A DNA stretch of 51,688 nt from a virus, in IMG/VR virus record IMGVR_UViG_3300042731_008732, positions 1 through 51,688 of that record; one strand, 5' to 3'. A program made the position numbers and the translations under genes. The notes beneath the pieces are model-generated. The model was given only the letters and a program-made list of their open reading frames with translations, did no database searches and was not told the DNA's origin. Below, piece after piece: positions 38,956 through 47,363 of the stretch (its first letter is position 1; each line of letters opens with the position of its first letter).

Positions 38956-40317
38956 TTAATAACGTTTTGCCCTTAAGTAGGCGGTTCTACTCGCAAGTGC
39001 GTCCAACATACCTGCATTCAACTTCGTTCCCCTTTTAATAAGGGGTCTATCACTGTAGTCTCTTTCTACTTCCTTTACATCTAATGATTTTTCCAAGGCA
39101 TCGTCTATATCCGGCAGCCTTTCCCACATAATTTGGTCGTTTACGAAGCGGAACTCTCGGACGTCATCAAGGTTAAAATCAACCAAATTGGGGTCCGCGG
39201 CGTTGTTCATATAGAGGAGGAAAAACATGTGTTTGTGGTAATGCATCAATTCGGCAACCGATTCCTTCGTATGCTTTTCCGGCCACAACACTTTACCGTT
39301 CCGGATTATTTGATGGAATTTTTCATCAATCACTTCAACACTTGGATCAGTATCTATTATGTCACTATATAAATCGTAAACAGCCCAACGAGTGCCTATT
39401 ATGAATTCGAGTCCATATAATCCGGATTCCTTCTCATAACTGTCGAGCAACGCACGACTTGCTTTATGCCATTCAATCGCATTTGCCATGACGGTATCTG
39501 ATCGACTTGCTTCCAATGACACGAGGTCGTCCTTTATCATGACATTGGGACGTGTCCCGGTTACAGCCCCATCGGTACCCTTGGCCCAAATAGTGGGGTC
39601 CGGCCACTCATTCAATCGAGGGAAGATAGCCGCCTTCTGGCTCCACACAGGACTTTCCCTCTTTGCATTTTTCCAACAAATATGAGGCCAAAGAGAGCGA
39701 AAAACAAGGTTGTCGTCATGAACGGACTTTAACACCCTTAAATTCTTCTCGGCCATGTCTTGAGTTTCTCCGGCAAGTAAGATGCGGCACTCGCTACCTT
39801 GGATACCAGGGAAATACATGTTGGTATCAGCTGGTTGGATTATAATATGAAGAGGCAACCCACCACTGACAATGGCGGTTTTAGCGTGTTCTCTCGGCAT
39901 TAAAGTCAACTTGTGAAACGGGGGTGTTAATTGTTGGAAGTCGCAAACCGGTTTATGGAGACTTAGAGTAAGGAAGTGCCTATTGAGTATACCTTTACAG
40001 AAAAAATAAAGTGAACGTTCGCCCGCTTTTTTGATGCGGACGATAAATTCACCTTCCTGATGATCAGCGCCAGCTTGCCGGGGTAGCCCATTTTCGTCAA
40101 CTACGACTTCCCGCATCAAATAGTCAATAGGCCCACGTTTGGCCCGTGCCGCAAACGCTTCCCTCTTCTTGATGATATCGGAGTAGTCTTTTTTCTTCTT
40201 CTTGGTTTTTGCGGGGGCTACTCGTTGGGCAAGGCTTTCACCCCCGCTGGGGTGAGCAACAAGAGGGACACCAGGCTTGGCTTGTTGCTCGGATTTTTTG
40301 GAAGGCTTCTTACTCAT
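38956..40317 (-). CDS. large terminase, ATPase domain (separate gene), 453 aa
   Basis: Walker A PREHAKT (141-147, adenine-side motif upstream), Walker B VMIKDDLV (D263/D264), and coupling motif GTRW (308-311) in TerL order, then LWPEK near 350. The protein ends about where the nuclease should begin. Nuclease residues are absent and lie in the 38044-38691 gene. Overlaps the small terminase by 8 bp. Motor that translocates DNA into the prohead. Confidence 0.88.
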   Translation of the reverse strand: MSKKPSKKSEQQAKPGVPLVAHPSGGESLAQRVAPAKTKKKKKDYSDIIKKREAFAARAKRGPIDYLMREVVVDENGLPRQAGADHQEGEFIVRIKKAGERSLYFFCKGILNRHFLTLSLHKPVCDFQQLTPPFHKLTLMPREHAKTAIVSGGLPLHIIIQPADTNMYFPGIQGSECRILLAGETQDMAEKNLRVLKSVHDDNLVFRSLWPHICWKNAKRESPVWSQKAAIFPRLNEWPDPTIWAKGTDGAVTGTRPNVMIKDDLVSLEASRSDTVMANAIEWHKASRALLDSYEKESGLYGLEFIIGTRWAVYDLYSDIIDTDPSVEVIDEKFHQIIRNGKVLWPEKHTKESVAELMHYHKHMFFLLYMNNAADPNLVDFNLDDVREFRFVNDQIMWERLPDIDDALEKSLDVKEVERDYSDRPLIKRGTKLNAGMLDALASRTAYLRAKRY

Positions 40318-40903
40318 TTTCGTAACTCTCGTTTAAGAGTTCGATTAAGTCACTTTCACCTATTTCAACCGCAGCTTCACTTATGGTTTGAACCTGTTGA
40401 TATGGTATATTTACAACGATATTCGGAACTTGACGATTATCGGCTTTCCTTTGAGGCGCTTTCGGAGCCATGTCGAGGATCATGGAAGCAGCCTTTAACC
40501 GATCTGAATGCTTTGCTCCTTCATCATCCCTAACGAATACTAAGAAATCCAACGAATTTGATATTTCCGCATTGAACAAACTAACAATTTCATCTTCAGA
40601 CAAGTTCTCAGTTTTAACAACCTTTTTGGCTTTCCTCCTCAATCTACGCTTAACATTTTTAACCAATCTTTGATAGTCAGGTCTGCCCTGTAATTCATTT
40701 AACCAAGAAAGGGGCTTACCAAAAGCAGTGGCAAGATCATCGTTGGACCAGTCGGGCATCTTAACTTGCAGTTCGGCACAGGACTTTTCATCGTCGGATA
40801 GAGGTCGAACAAAGAATGAGTCAGCTTTAGGCGAAGTCGGTTTTACAGTTTCCGTTAAAGCCGTAAGGTTCAAGTTTAAATCGGCCGGATTCAGTGTAGT
40901 CAT
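40310..40903 (-). CDS. small terminase-like protein, 197 aa
   Basis: SD AAAGGGG. First gene behind the late promoter and immediately upstream of the terminase ATPase, with helix-turn-helix-like segment (MPDWSNDDLATAFGKPLSWL, about 49-68), a basic region (NVKRRLRRKAKK), and helical C-terminus: the usual small-terminase plan for recognising packaging DNA. Assigned by position and pattern. Confidence 0.6.
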   Translation of the reverse strand: MTTLNPADLNLNLTALTETVKPTSPKADSFFVRPLSDDEKSCAELQVKMPDWSNDDLATAFGKPLSWLNELQGRPDYQRLVKNVKRRLRRKAKKVVKTENLSEDEIVSLFNAEISNSLDFLVFVRDDEGAKHSDRLKAASMILDMAPKAPQRKADNRQVPNIVVNIPYQQVQTISEAAVEIGESDLIELLNESYENE

Positions 40904-40940
40904 GTGAGCCCCTTTCGTTTACATCAAGCTTACCATCAAA

Positions 40941-40969
40941 ATAATATCCCCTATGAGGCAGGTTGTCAA
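40941..40969 (-). promoter_or_regulatory. late-operon sigma70-type promoter
   Basis: On the minus strand TTGACA (40969-40964), 17-nt spacer, TATTAT (40946-40941): near-perfect consensus. Transcription would start about 30 nt ahead of the small terminase and run through the structural genes. Confidence 0.8.
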
Positions 40970-41340
40970 GCAAAGGTGTTCACAAACCGGACGGTATGAT
41001 CGACCACAAAGTGAACACTCCGTGGGAAGCCCGATGGCTTTTAATGAGATTTGATATGGATATTGCCAATAGATTCAACGGCTTCGACTGCCGGTCCCCG
41101 CCAGTCTCGCCTTCGCTTTATCTCCTGATTACATTGATAAACAGGTAGATCAAAAAATAGTGTGAGCATGTAAGAGGGTCTTCTGTACATTTAGATTGAC
41201 GCTTGGGGGGTCCCCCGGCCTTCGTCCATCTCGCAAGTGCGTTGTTTGCCATGTGCATTGCATACCTGGACGGAATGGCACGTCTGTTGCATGTAGTGAG
41301 ACAGGAATGTCCCATTCATTTGCATCTTGCAAAAAGTGGG

Positions 41341-41442
41341 ACACAATTGACTCATTCGCAGTTTGCAAACACTTTCTCTCGTTTTGTCAACCTTCTTTAC
41401 ACCACTGTCAACCTTCTTTATGTAATGAGACACAATTGACTC
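41341..41442. repeat. two interleaved direct-repeat pairs
   Basis: ACACAATTGACTC occurs exactly at 41341-41353 and 41430-41442; between them TGTCAACCTTCTTTA occurs at 41385-41399 and 41406-41420, exactly 21 bp apart (two helical turns). The inner pair also presents TTGACA on the minus strand. Spacing suggests a protein-binding site. Confidence 0.65.
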
Positions 41443-41648
41443 GACCCAACTCCCAGCCCAATTTCGCAAATCAGAGTTATTGAAAACCTCTCAGGGCCAC
41501 ACAGTGCGACGTCCATGTTAATGTCTGTAGGTAGGTATAGGTCAAGACGTAATCGTGCTACTGTGAGCCTGTCCCTCGACCAGACAGCCCTTTTTGGCTC
41601 ACAACACCCACATTATTTCCCACCATCACTCAATAGCAGCCCGATATG

Positions 41649-42197
41649 TCCTGATTCCTTCCTGGAATGTCCTGGCACCACCAGGATACCATTTTCCGTA
41701 ATCATTCCGGCAGTTTAAGTGCGATTTCTCCGGCAATATATCCTGGTTTTCAAAAGTAGTGATTTGCAATGATAACACAGGTTTACATGCTGATATATCC
41801 TGTTTTGAGCCTTTTGGTCGAAAAAGGATAAAATGGATCAAAAAATCCAAAAAAGAAAAAACGGAAAAAAAAATCATAAAAAGTTCTCATTTTTCTTACT
41901 TAAAAAATACTAAAACTATAAAATACTCTATAACTTATTAATATTATTATATATTATTAATTATCAAAGTGAGATTTGTGAATATAGAAAAATTTCGCTA
42001 TTAGAATATTTTGATATTTCGTTTTCGCTGAAAAACTCAAAAACAGGATATAATGACATCTAAAGTACCGGAATAATTACATATCACTACTTCCGACAGA
42101 CCAGGATATATTAAGGACAAATTGCTGTTTTCCGCTTTATTATCACGTGCTTACGATATCCTGCCGGTAACAGGATACTCCAGGATAAACCAGGATA
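41649..42197. repeat. iteron-like CAGGATA array, putative replication origin
   Basis: Nine exact CAGGATA/TATCCTG heptamers: plus orientation at 41682, 42044, 42102, 42171, 42181 and 42191; minus orientation at 41739, 41796 and 42157. Shorter TCCTG(G) copies lie at 41649, 41660 and 41670. The last three are spaced exactly 10 bp. Copies flank an AT-rich core (about 41820-42060). This organisation resembles iteron origins of plasmids and some phages; initiator not identified. Confidence 0.65.
41716..41723 (+). other. possible nic-site core (TAAGTGCG), candidate oriT
   Basis: TAAGTGCG matches the core of IncQ/R1162-type nic sites used by MobA relaxases. It is flanked by a repeated CCGGCA (41707 and 41730) and lies within the iteron region. 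An 8-base match is suggestive only. Confidence 0.25.
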
Positions 42198-42268
42198 AGC
42201 CACCATCTCAATGTGGTTCTGTCATATTTGACAGAAATGACCCGAACGTAAACTGTCAAATAAAACAG

Positions 42269-42297
42269 TTGACAATATTGATAATCTTGGTTATCAT
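42269..42297 (+). promoter_or_regulatory. early promoter 1 with palindromic operator
   Basis: TTGACA (42269-42274), 17-nt spacer, TATCAT (42292-42297). The -10 lies within the perfect palindrome TTATCATGATAA (42291-42302), which recurs in variant form at three other early promoters. Drives the gene at 42420 and probably those after it. Confidence 0.75.
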
Positions 42298-42419
42298 GAT
42301 AAACATATACAATCCATCATCATGCTAACGACGCCCGACCGGGAGTAAGAGGGAAACGTCGACGGGAAACCGGTAATTGCGCTCACACTTAAACCACCAC
42401 CAAAAACAAGGAGAAAGTG

Positions 42420-42887
42420 ATGAAAAACGAAGAATGCCGAATAGAGGCTACCAGGGCCGTGTACAAACTATTATTAAAGGAGAGTACATACCCACAGGCA
42501 AATAGGAGATCGTTCCGCTATCGAGTCATCCTACCTTCAGGATTGAGATTTGAGGGCGGCATCAAAGCAATAGGAATCGCCCATGCAGCCATGACTGCAG
42601 CTGCAAGGCACAGCGGAATCAGCCACAAATTCACGCGACACTATGGGCGAAGTCGAGCGGAACGCTTGACGCAGCATCTACATGTCATTTCTTTTAAAAG
42701 CTACAACCTATCCAAATGTTTAGACGGAACCGGCCGTATTAATTGTCCACGGCAGTGGTGGACGTCGTCCCATGCCGTTATGCAAAGCTGGCACTTTGCC
42801 AACGAGCTCAAACTATTAATTTGGAACGATACAGTGGAGTTGAGGCGGCAAGTCTGGCTGAGTGCTGGATTTAATAAAATAAAATAA
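42420..42887 (+). CDS. hypothetical early protein, 155 aa
   Basis: SD AAGGAGAAAG. First early gene after the origin region, under promoter 1. Basic, Arg/His/Trp-containing, with a beta-like central region. No family recognised. Codon and RBS pattern support expression. Confidence 0.6.
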   Translation: MKNEECRIEATRAVYKLLLKESTYPQANRRSFRYRVILPSGLRFEGGIKAIGIAHAAMTAAARHSGISHKFTRHYGRSRAERLTQHLHVISFKSYNLSKCLDGTGRINCPRQWWTSSHAVMQSWHFANELKLLIWNDTVELRRQVWLSAGFNKIK

Positions 42888-42906
42888 ATAGAAAGGAAGG
42901 GACACA

Positions 42907-43113
42907 ATGAAAATTGATAGATTGCCTTTTGAATTCGAAGAGTTGGGTCAATACCGCACCAAAGAACGTGCCCAGCGGGCGTTACGATCGTCTTGTTATC
43001 CCAATAGACGACATCAAATAGTACCCGCTGTCGCTTTTAGGGTAAGTAGTGACGGCTGTGTGAAGGAGTACCGTTGCTATGCCATTCAGATCAAGGAGGG
43101 AGATAATGTCTAA
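42907..43113 (+). CDS. hypothetical early protein, 68 aa
   Basis: SD AAAGGAAGGG before the ATG. Basic N-terminal helix with KERAQRALRSS, then a beta-like C-terminus. Overlaps the next gene by 8 bp. Function unknown. Confidence 0.6.
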   Translation: MKIDRLPFEFEELGQYRTKERAQRALRSSCYPNRRHQIVPAVAFRVSSDGCVKEYRCYAIQIKEGDNV

Positions 43114-43357
43114 ACAAAGCATTTTGTATCACCCGGTAACTTTCTTCATTCAATGGGGAAAGGATGAAATGAAAAAAGTGCACGGCTTTCAAGTCGGATC
43201 AACGTCAATTGCCTATGTTCGCTTACATTTTAATATAACCGGCAATTATGTTTATCGTTGGTTTGTATTCGACATGAAGACCGGAAAGCGGATTTATTCT
43301 GGAAACTTCCGCACTTCAAGGGAAGTTAAAAACTGGATAGTCCATAACTTACTGTAA
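43106..43357 (+). CDS. hypothetical early protein, 83 aa
   Basis: ATG 43106 chosen since AAGGAGGGA lies 5 nt upstream. Alpha/beta with many aromatic residues (VTFFIQWGK, YVYRWFVFDM). Ends ahead of promoter 2. Function unknown. Confidence 0.6.
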   Translation: MSKQSILYHPVTFFIQWGKDEMKKVHGFQVGSTSIAYVRLHFNITGNYVYRWFVFDMKTGKRIYSGNFRTSREVKNWIVHNLL

Positions 43358-43400
43358 TAACGATAAATAAAGGAAAAGTGTAAAAATAATTAAAAAGTTC

Positions 43401-43429
43401 TTGACAAACATGATAATCTTGATTAATAT
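43401..43429 (+). promoter_or_regulatory. early promoter 2 with operator-like sequence
   Basis: TTGACA (43401-43406), 17-nt spacer, TAATAT (43424-43429), followed by GATAATCATGATA. Shares ATAATCTTG(A/G)TTA with promoter 1. Upstream of the methyltransferase gene. Confidence 0.75.
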
Positions 43430-43510
43430 GATAATCATGATATGGTTGTTTCGGTCTTGGGGGAGAAAACCCAGGCTTTTAAAAACAAAAACAAAGTAAA
43501 GGGGCAGGAA

Positions 43511-44020
43511 ATGAAGCAAGAAATCACATCCAGAGGCACATCGCTCAACCAAATTCCCGCCGGTTACGTAAGAGGCTTAAAGTACGGATACCTTAAAAAT
43601 AAGGCTATATTTGACTTCGGCTGCGGCCGTTATCTCAATAAAGTGGTTAATTGGGCAAATGACTTTTTAAATAGCGAAATCGTCGGTTACGATCCGTACA
43701 ATCGTACCGCCGAAGAGAATCGAAGGGCATTAAACAACTCCAGTCGTTGTGACGTAGCTGTTTGCAACAATGTCTTAAACGTCCTTTGCGATGGAGTACT
43801 TGAAAGCGTCATAGACAGCTTGGTAACAATCATGACAAGGGCTGATATTCCGACAGTTTTTATTACTGTCTATGAAGGCGACAAGAGTGGACGAGGGCGG
43901 AAAACAAAGGTCGATTGTTATCAACGCAACATGACTAAGAAGGCTTACGTAAGTTTGCTTTCCAAGTTTTTCAGTGAGGTTACAGTGCGTTACAATGTAA
44001 TCACATGTAGCTTACATTAA
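43511..44020 (+). CDS. SAM-dependent methyltransferase-like protein, 169 aa
   Basis: ATG 43511 with AAGGGGCAGG upstream. Class I methyltransferase hallmarks: FDFGCGRYLN motif I, an acidic residue after beta 2 in IVGYDPYN, and CNNVLNVL as the motif IV-like strand. Substrate (DNA, RNA, small molecule) not determinable; no DPPY/NPPY motif, so an adenine-N6 DNA methylase is unlikely. Confidence 0.65.
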   Translation: MKQEITSRGTSLNQIPAGYVRGLKYGYLKNKAIFDFGCGRYLNKVVNWANDFLNSEIVGYDPYNRTAEENRRALNNSSRCDVAVCNNVLNVLCDGVLESVIDSLVTIMTRADIPTVFITVYEGDKSGRGRKTKVDCYQRNMTKKAYVSLLSKFFSEVTVRYNVITCSLH

Positions 44021-44097
44021 TTGTGGCTTTTGGTGGTGTGTGGGTGACCTGGCACCACCTGGGAGATACCAACCAACCAAACACAAGGAGGGATATC

Positions 44098-44328
44098 ATG
44101 GACGTAGTTATCGTAGTTGACATTGAACATTATAGTGATGGTACCATGATCTATGTAAGCGTCTTGTCTTATCACTACGACAAGGCCGGGGAGTTCGTTG
44201 AAAATACTATTGAATCGGCTCGATCATTTGAGGACGGTAGGGGGGCCGACCGTTATATTAAACGGACCGCCTCGTCTTTAAGAAAAAAGGGTCATGCTGT
44301 TAAAACCGAGTATTTCGAGCATCATTAA
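44098..44328 (+). CDS. hypothetical early protein, 76 aa
   Basis: ATG 44098 with perfect SD AAGGAGGG; an upstream in-frame start has none. Beta-rich N-terminus (VVIVVDIEHYSDGT) and basic helical C-terminus. Function unknown. Confidence 0.6.
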   Translation: MDVVIVVDIEHYSDGTMIYVSVLSYHYDKAGEFVENTIESARSFEDGRGADRYIKRTASSLRKKGHAVKTEYFEHH

Positions 44329-44338
44329 TTAAACCACT

Positions 44339-44361
44339 CCCCCTACTTGGGCTGTAGGGGG
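44339..44361 (+). terminator. intergenic hairpin
   Basis: CCCCCTAC/GTAGGGGG 8-bp perfect stem with a 7-nt loop, 11 nt after the previous stop. The 3' side is A-rich, so it may act as a processing site or weak terminator. Confidence 0.5.
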
Positions 44362-44391
44362 AAAACAAACAAAAAAATGGGGGACACAAAA

Positions 44392-45312
44392 ATGAGTAAC
44401 TACACAGTAAGAGCCATCGACAACAGGACTGGGGACGTCAAATACTTTTGTGGTTGGGACGATGAAAGCGAAGCTCCTAACTTTCATCCGGATAAAAAGC
44501 GTTGCTTGGAGCTTGATAACATTAACCAAGCACGTATTTGCATTAATTTTTTCAACGGCCATTATGCTGATGACATAGAATTCGCTCCTTATAGAATAAT
44601 CGTTCGCAATCCGACATGGCGTAGACAATTGAGGGAAGCCAGGAAGGAAGCCGCTGCCGGGAAAGAACGCGCAGCTGCTCGTATGGCCGAAGTGTCCCAC
44701 CTTCGCGATAAAACAGTAAAGCACAGTATGCCGATCACAGCCCGTCCAGCCCCTGACAAGCCGGAGGAAGGCATTTATAGAATCATGAAGGTAAATGCCA
44801 AGGGGGCAAGTTATGTGTCCAACTACGACCTTCTTAAAGGCACTGTCGATTTCAGCGAAGCTTGTTACTGTGAAGTGTTCGACAGCATCGCCGAAGTCCA
44901 CCGTGTATTCGAACTTATTAATGGTCATAAATACATCCAAGAAGCAGACTCAGAAGGCAACTTCGCAATCATGAAAGACAAAGCCTTGGAGAACAAACAC
45001 GCTGTTGCCATTGTCAACGGTTCCGTTGATAAAATTGCCGACAGAACGATTGAGACAATTCTCAAATACGAGGACGACTTCTTGTTCGAAATAGATGCAT
45101 TATCCCTCGAACTTGGTTACAGTCGAGAAGACATTCCGGAAAAAGGCGAATTGGACGTATTCGGTCTGTTTGATTGGCTCCAAGATCTAAAAAAGGAACG
45201 TCGACTGGATAGAGATAGGCAAGCAGAGAGAATTTGGAAGTCTGGCCGCAGCATTGGGGAAGCTATACAAACTTTCGATCAATCTTGTAAAATGTGCTCG
45301 GAACTTATTTAA
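44392..45312 (+). CDS. hypothetical early protein, 306 aa
   Basis: ATG 44392 with GGGGGAC upstream. Charged, mostly alpha/beta; a basic Arg/Ala helix (about 75-105: RRQLREARKEAAAGKERAA) divides two halves that each begin with a short YTVRAI- or YRIMKV-like strand, suggesting internal duplication. Two cysteines at the end (CKMC). No family recognised. Confidence 0.6.
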   Translation: MSNYTVRAIDNRTGDVKYFCGWDDESEAPNFHPDKKRCLELDNINQARICINFFNGHYADDIEFAPYRIIVRNPTWRRQLREARKEAAAGKERAAARMAEVSHLRDKTVKHSMPITARPAPDKPEEGIYRIMKVNAKGASYVSNYDLLKGTVDFSEACYCEVFDSIAEVHRVFELINGHKYIQEADSEGNFAIMKDKALENKHAVAIVNGSVDKIADRTIETILKYEDDFLFEIDALSLELGYSREDIPEKGELDVFGLFDWLQDLKKERRLDRDRQAERIWKSGRSIGEAIQTFDQSCKMCSELI

Positions 45313-45342
45313 CACCAGCAAAAAAGAAGGGAGCAACGAAGC

Positions 45343-45615
45343 ATGCCAAAATATCATATAACCAAAGAAATATTTCCGGAAAATATTCGCAAATTAGTAG
45401 CCGCTGCCGAAGGAAAGCTCGGGGGTTTTAGAATATCCCGCTCAAAAGAGCACACCGATTCCTATTGTGATGATTTTGAATCTTATCATGATACTTTAAT
45501 TGAAGCCGAAAATCTTTCGCAAAGATTACTCGGCGCATTATTTTGCGTCGAAGTGCAGCTTGACGATGAGTGGTTTACCTTAACCACAATCCAGACGGCA
45601 CTTATGGATAGTTAA
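45343..45615 (+). CDS. hypothetical early protein, 90 aa
   Basis: SD AAGGGAGC. Acidic with HTDSYCDDFESYHDT near the middle. Followed by a terminator-like hairpin. Function unknown. Confidence 0.6.
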   Translation: MPKYHITKEIFPENIRKLVAAAEGKLGGFRISRSKEHTDSYCDDFESYHDTLIEAENLSQRLLGALFCVEVQLDDEWFTLTTIQTALMDS

Positions 45616-45622
45616 TTAACCA

Positions 45623-45645
45623 AGGGCCCCCTAAAAAGGGGCCTT
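45623..45645 (+). terminator. probable rho-independent terminator
   Basis: GGCCCC and GGGGCC (45625-45630/45638-45643) pair around an A-rich loop just after a stop codon; the T-run is short (TTAAAA). Confidence 0.5.
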
Positions 45646-45664
45646 AAAATCAATGAGGTGTTTA

Positions 45665-46060
45665 ATGATTTATTCAGCCGATCAAATTGAAAACAATAAA
45701 TTGTACGGTACATTAATGTCCGAAATAAATGATTTGTATTGCGAGCTTGGTTCCCCGAGCGAATTGTTGCCTGAGGCTTCCCGGGCAACAACCGGACAGC
45801 AGTTAGAAGCCTTCTGGCAGGCAGATGAAATAGGCGATTGGGGTGGCGCTGAAGAAGTAATTGCCGAATGTGCGAACGACGCATTAGAAGTCGTGTTTAA
45901 CGGCCTTGAACTGATGGGCAACGGAGGTATTCATTGTTACCATCAAACCGAGGATTGGCGGGAATTTGTTAATAGGTCGTTGGAACTATTGGCGGAGTAT
46001 CACGCTCATGAAGCCTATGACAATTTGTGTCAAATGAGGGATGAGATATGTTTAGAATAA
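45665..46060 (+). CDS. hypothetical early acidic protein, 131 aa
   Basis: ATG 45665 chosen because GAGGTG lies just upstream. Strongly acidic and helical, with a central Trp/Gly segment EIGDWGGAEEV. Overlaps the next gene by 13 bp. Function unknown. Confidence 0.6.
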   Translation: MIYSADQIENNKLYGTLMSEINDLYCELGSPSELLPEASRATTGQQLEAFWQADEIGDWGGAEEVIAECANDALEVVFNGLELMGNGGIHCYHQTEDWREFVNRSLELLAEYHAHEAYDNLCQMRDEICLE

Positions 46061-46284
46061 AATCAACTGCCTTAGGTTTCTATCTTAGCTGGGACGTAGG
46101 AGAAGATCCATTTTTCAGCGCACATGACAGCTTTATATCCGCAGCCGAACACGTTGCCTTTGACGTGGCGAATTGCTTAGCTAATACGCTGGTAGGCAAA
46201 ACATTCGTCGTAGAGCAATTTATTGACGATCATTGGAAGGCAATATCAAAGCATGCAGTCCCAGGTAATCATTCCAATTATTAA
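46048..46284 (+). CDS. hypothetical early protein, 78 aa
   Basis: SD GAGGGATG within the preceding gene. Aromatic/acidic N-terminus, helical centre. Followed by a terminator-like hairpin. Function unknown. Confidence 0.6.
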   Translation: MFRIKSTALGFYLSWDVGEDPFFSAHDSFISAAEHVAFDVANCLANTLVGKTFVVEQFIDDHWKAISKHAVPGNHSNY

Positions 46285-46295
46285 TCATTAACATT

Positions 46296-46323
46296 AAAGG
46301 ACGGATTCTTAAAGCCGTCTTTA
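46296..46323 (+). terminator. probable rho-independent terminator
   Basis: AAAGGACGG pairs with CCGTCTTT (one bulged G) around a 10-nt loop, with a T-rich tail. Confidence 0.55.
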
Positions 46324-46346
46324 TTTAATAAAGGAGGGTCCAAAAA

Positions 46347-46562
46347 ATGGCAGCTGTATTATTAGAAGGCGTTAGAAATGAGGCAAACGAAAGGCTGTGT
46401 AGGGCAATTAATACATCTTATTGTCAGCCTAATTTGGCTCTATCGTTAACTTACATACTCGCCGATATTTATCATGTTTGCGATGCGAACAAAATGAACG
46501 TTGAACACTTACTTAGAAATGCATCTTATATTTTTCGGAAAGAAGTTGAAGAAAGTACTTGA
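46347..46562 (+). CDS. hypothetical early protein, 71 aa
   Basis: SD AAAGGAGGG. Helical, no recognised family. Its last codons contain the -35 region of promoter 3. Confidence 0.6.
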   Translation: MAAVLLEGVRNEANERLCRAINTSYCQPNLALSLTYILADIYHVCDANKMNVEHLLRNASYIFRKEVEEST

Positions 46563-46587
46563 CGAAATAGCTTATCTTGTTTAACAT
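46559..46587 (+). promoter_or_regulatory. early promoter 3 with operator-like sequence
   Basis: TTGACG (46559-46564), 17-nt spacer, TAACAT (46582-46587) inside TTAACATGATAA. Preceded by GAAGAAAGTACTTGAC, identical over 16 nt to the sequence before promoter 4. Confidence 0.75.
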
Positions 46588-46651
46588 GATAAACATGACA
46601 GGGTAACATATTAATAATATTAACAATAAAGAAAGAAAGGAAAGGGCGAAA

Positions 46652-46987
46652 TTGGATAAAGTACAAATATATCGTAGTATAGTAGAGGATGGTCAAATAT
46701 ACGTACGAATTATTAAAAACGTTATGTCTCCATTAGACATAGCCAAATTATACGGTAAAGAGGTCCTTAGAATTTATGAAAAAGGCCCTCATTATTACAG
46801 AACTGATACATGTGATATCAATTACTACAACCCAACGGCCGGGTCGTGTTTTTATATGTGTGTTGGTGATTTGTATGATTCAGATGTATTTTCCTGGTAT
46901 CTTGAACAATTGGCCGAAGCCGGAGAATTATTGGAATCCGCGATTAAGCGGGCATCTTCATACAGCCGTGAAACAGTTGAGGTATAA
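46652..46987 (+). CDS. tandem paralogue A, hypothetical, 111 aa
   Basis: TTG start behind AAAGGAAAGG. Shares GKEVLRIYEKGPHYYR with the next protein's GGEVMRLYEEGPHYYR and similar overall length. Under promoter 3. Function unknown. Confidence 0.6.
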   Translation: MDKVQIYRSIVEDGQIYVRIIKNVMSPLDIAKLYGKEVLRIYEKGPHYYRTDTCDINYYNPTAGSCFYMCVGDLYDSDVFSWYLEQLAEAGELLESAIKRASSYSRETVEV

Positions 46988-47010
46988 TAAAAAAAAAGAA
47001 GGGACACATA

Positions 47011-47340
47011 GTGAAGCGGACAAGAATAACTTACACTGCAACAACCGATGATAGAATATTGATAAGGAAAATCGAAAACGTTGCAGACAGCTATGAAATT
47101 AGGCATCAGTTTGGGGGTGAGGTGATGAGGTTATACGAAGAAGGCCCCCATTATTATAGGGAGTATGAAGGATGCATCTTTTACACAAATCCGCGAATTA
47201 CTAACGATGAATTTCATTTTAAAGAAGGACAAGTATTAAAAAAGTCCGAGTTCTGGACGCGTTACGGCGCTTTAGTTAAAGCGAGTGATTGCCTTAGTTC
47301 ATTAGGTGATAGTTACCCAACCAAAAAGATTTACGTATAA
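47011..47340 (+). CDS. tandem paralogue B, hypothetical, 109 aa
   Basis: GTG start with AAGAAGGGA upstream. Aligns with the 111-aa protein through the GPHYYR block and the following Tyr/Asn-Pro turn (YYNP, YTNP). A local gene duplication. Confidence 0.6.
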   Translation: MKRTRITYTATTDDRILIRKIENVADSYEIRHQFGGEVMRLYEEGPHYYREYEGCIFYTNPRITNDEFHFKEGQVLKKSEFWTRYGALVKASDCLSSLGDSYPTKKIYV

Positions 47341-47363
47341 CTGGTAAAGGTTTGACTTGCATT

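Larger units (their letters stand above)
40970..42419. other. gene-free region between divergent transcription units
   Basis: About 1.45 kb between the late promoter and the first early gene. Short open frames present in it lack SD sequences and plausible composition. It contains duplicated elements at 41.34-41.44 kb, an iteron-like array with AT-rich core at 41.64-42.2 kb, and an early promoter at 42.27 kb. Likely replication origin and control region, perhaps also a transfer or packaging site. Confidence 0.7.

Noticed and set aside
40963-42328. Short open frames in the origin/control region
   Set aside because: They overlap each other on both strands, lack ribosome-binding sites, and cover the repeats and promoters.
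44329-44940. 203-aa open frame on the minus strand
   Set aside because: It lies opposite the 306-aa plus-strand gene, which has a proper SD and fits the direction and spacing of its neighbours.
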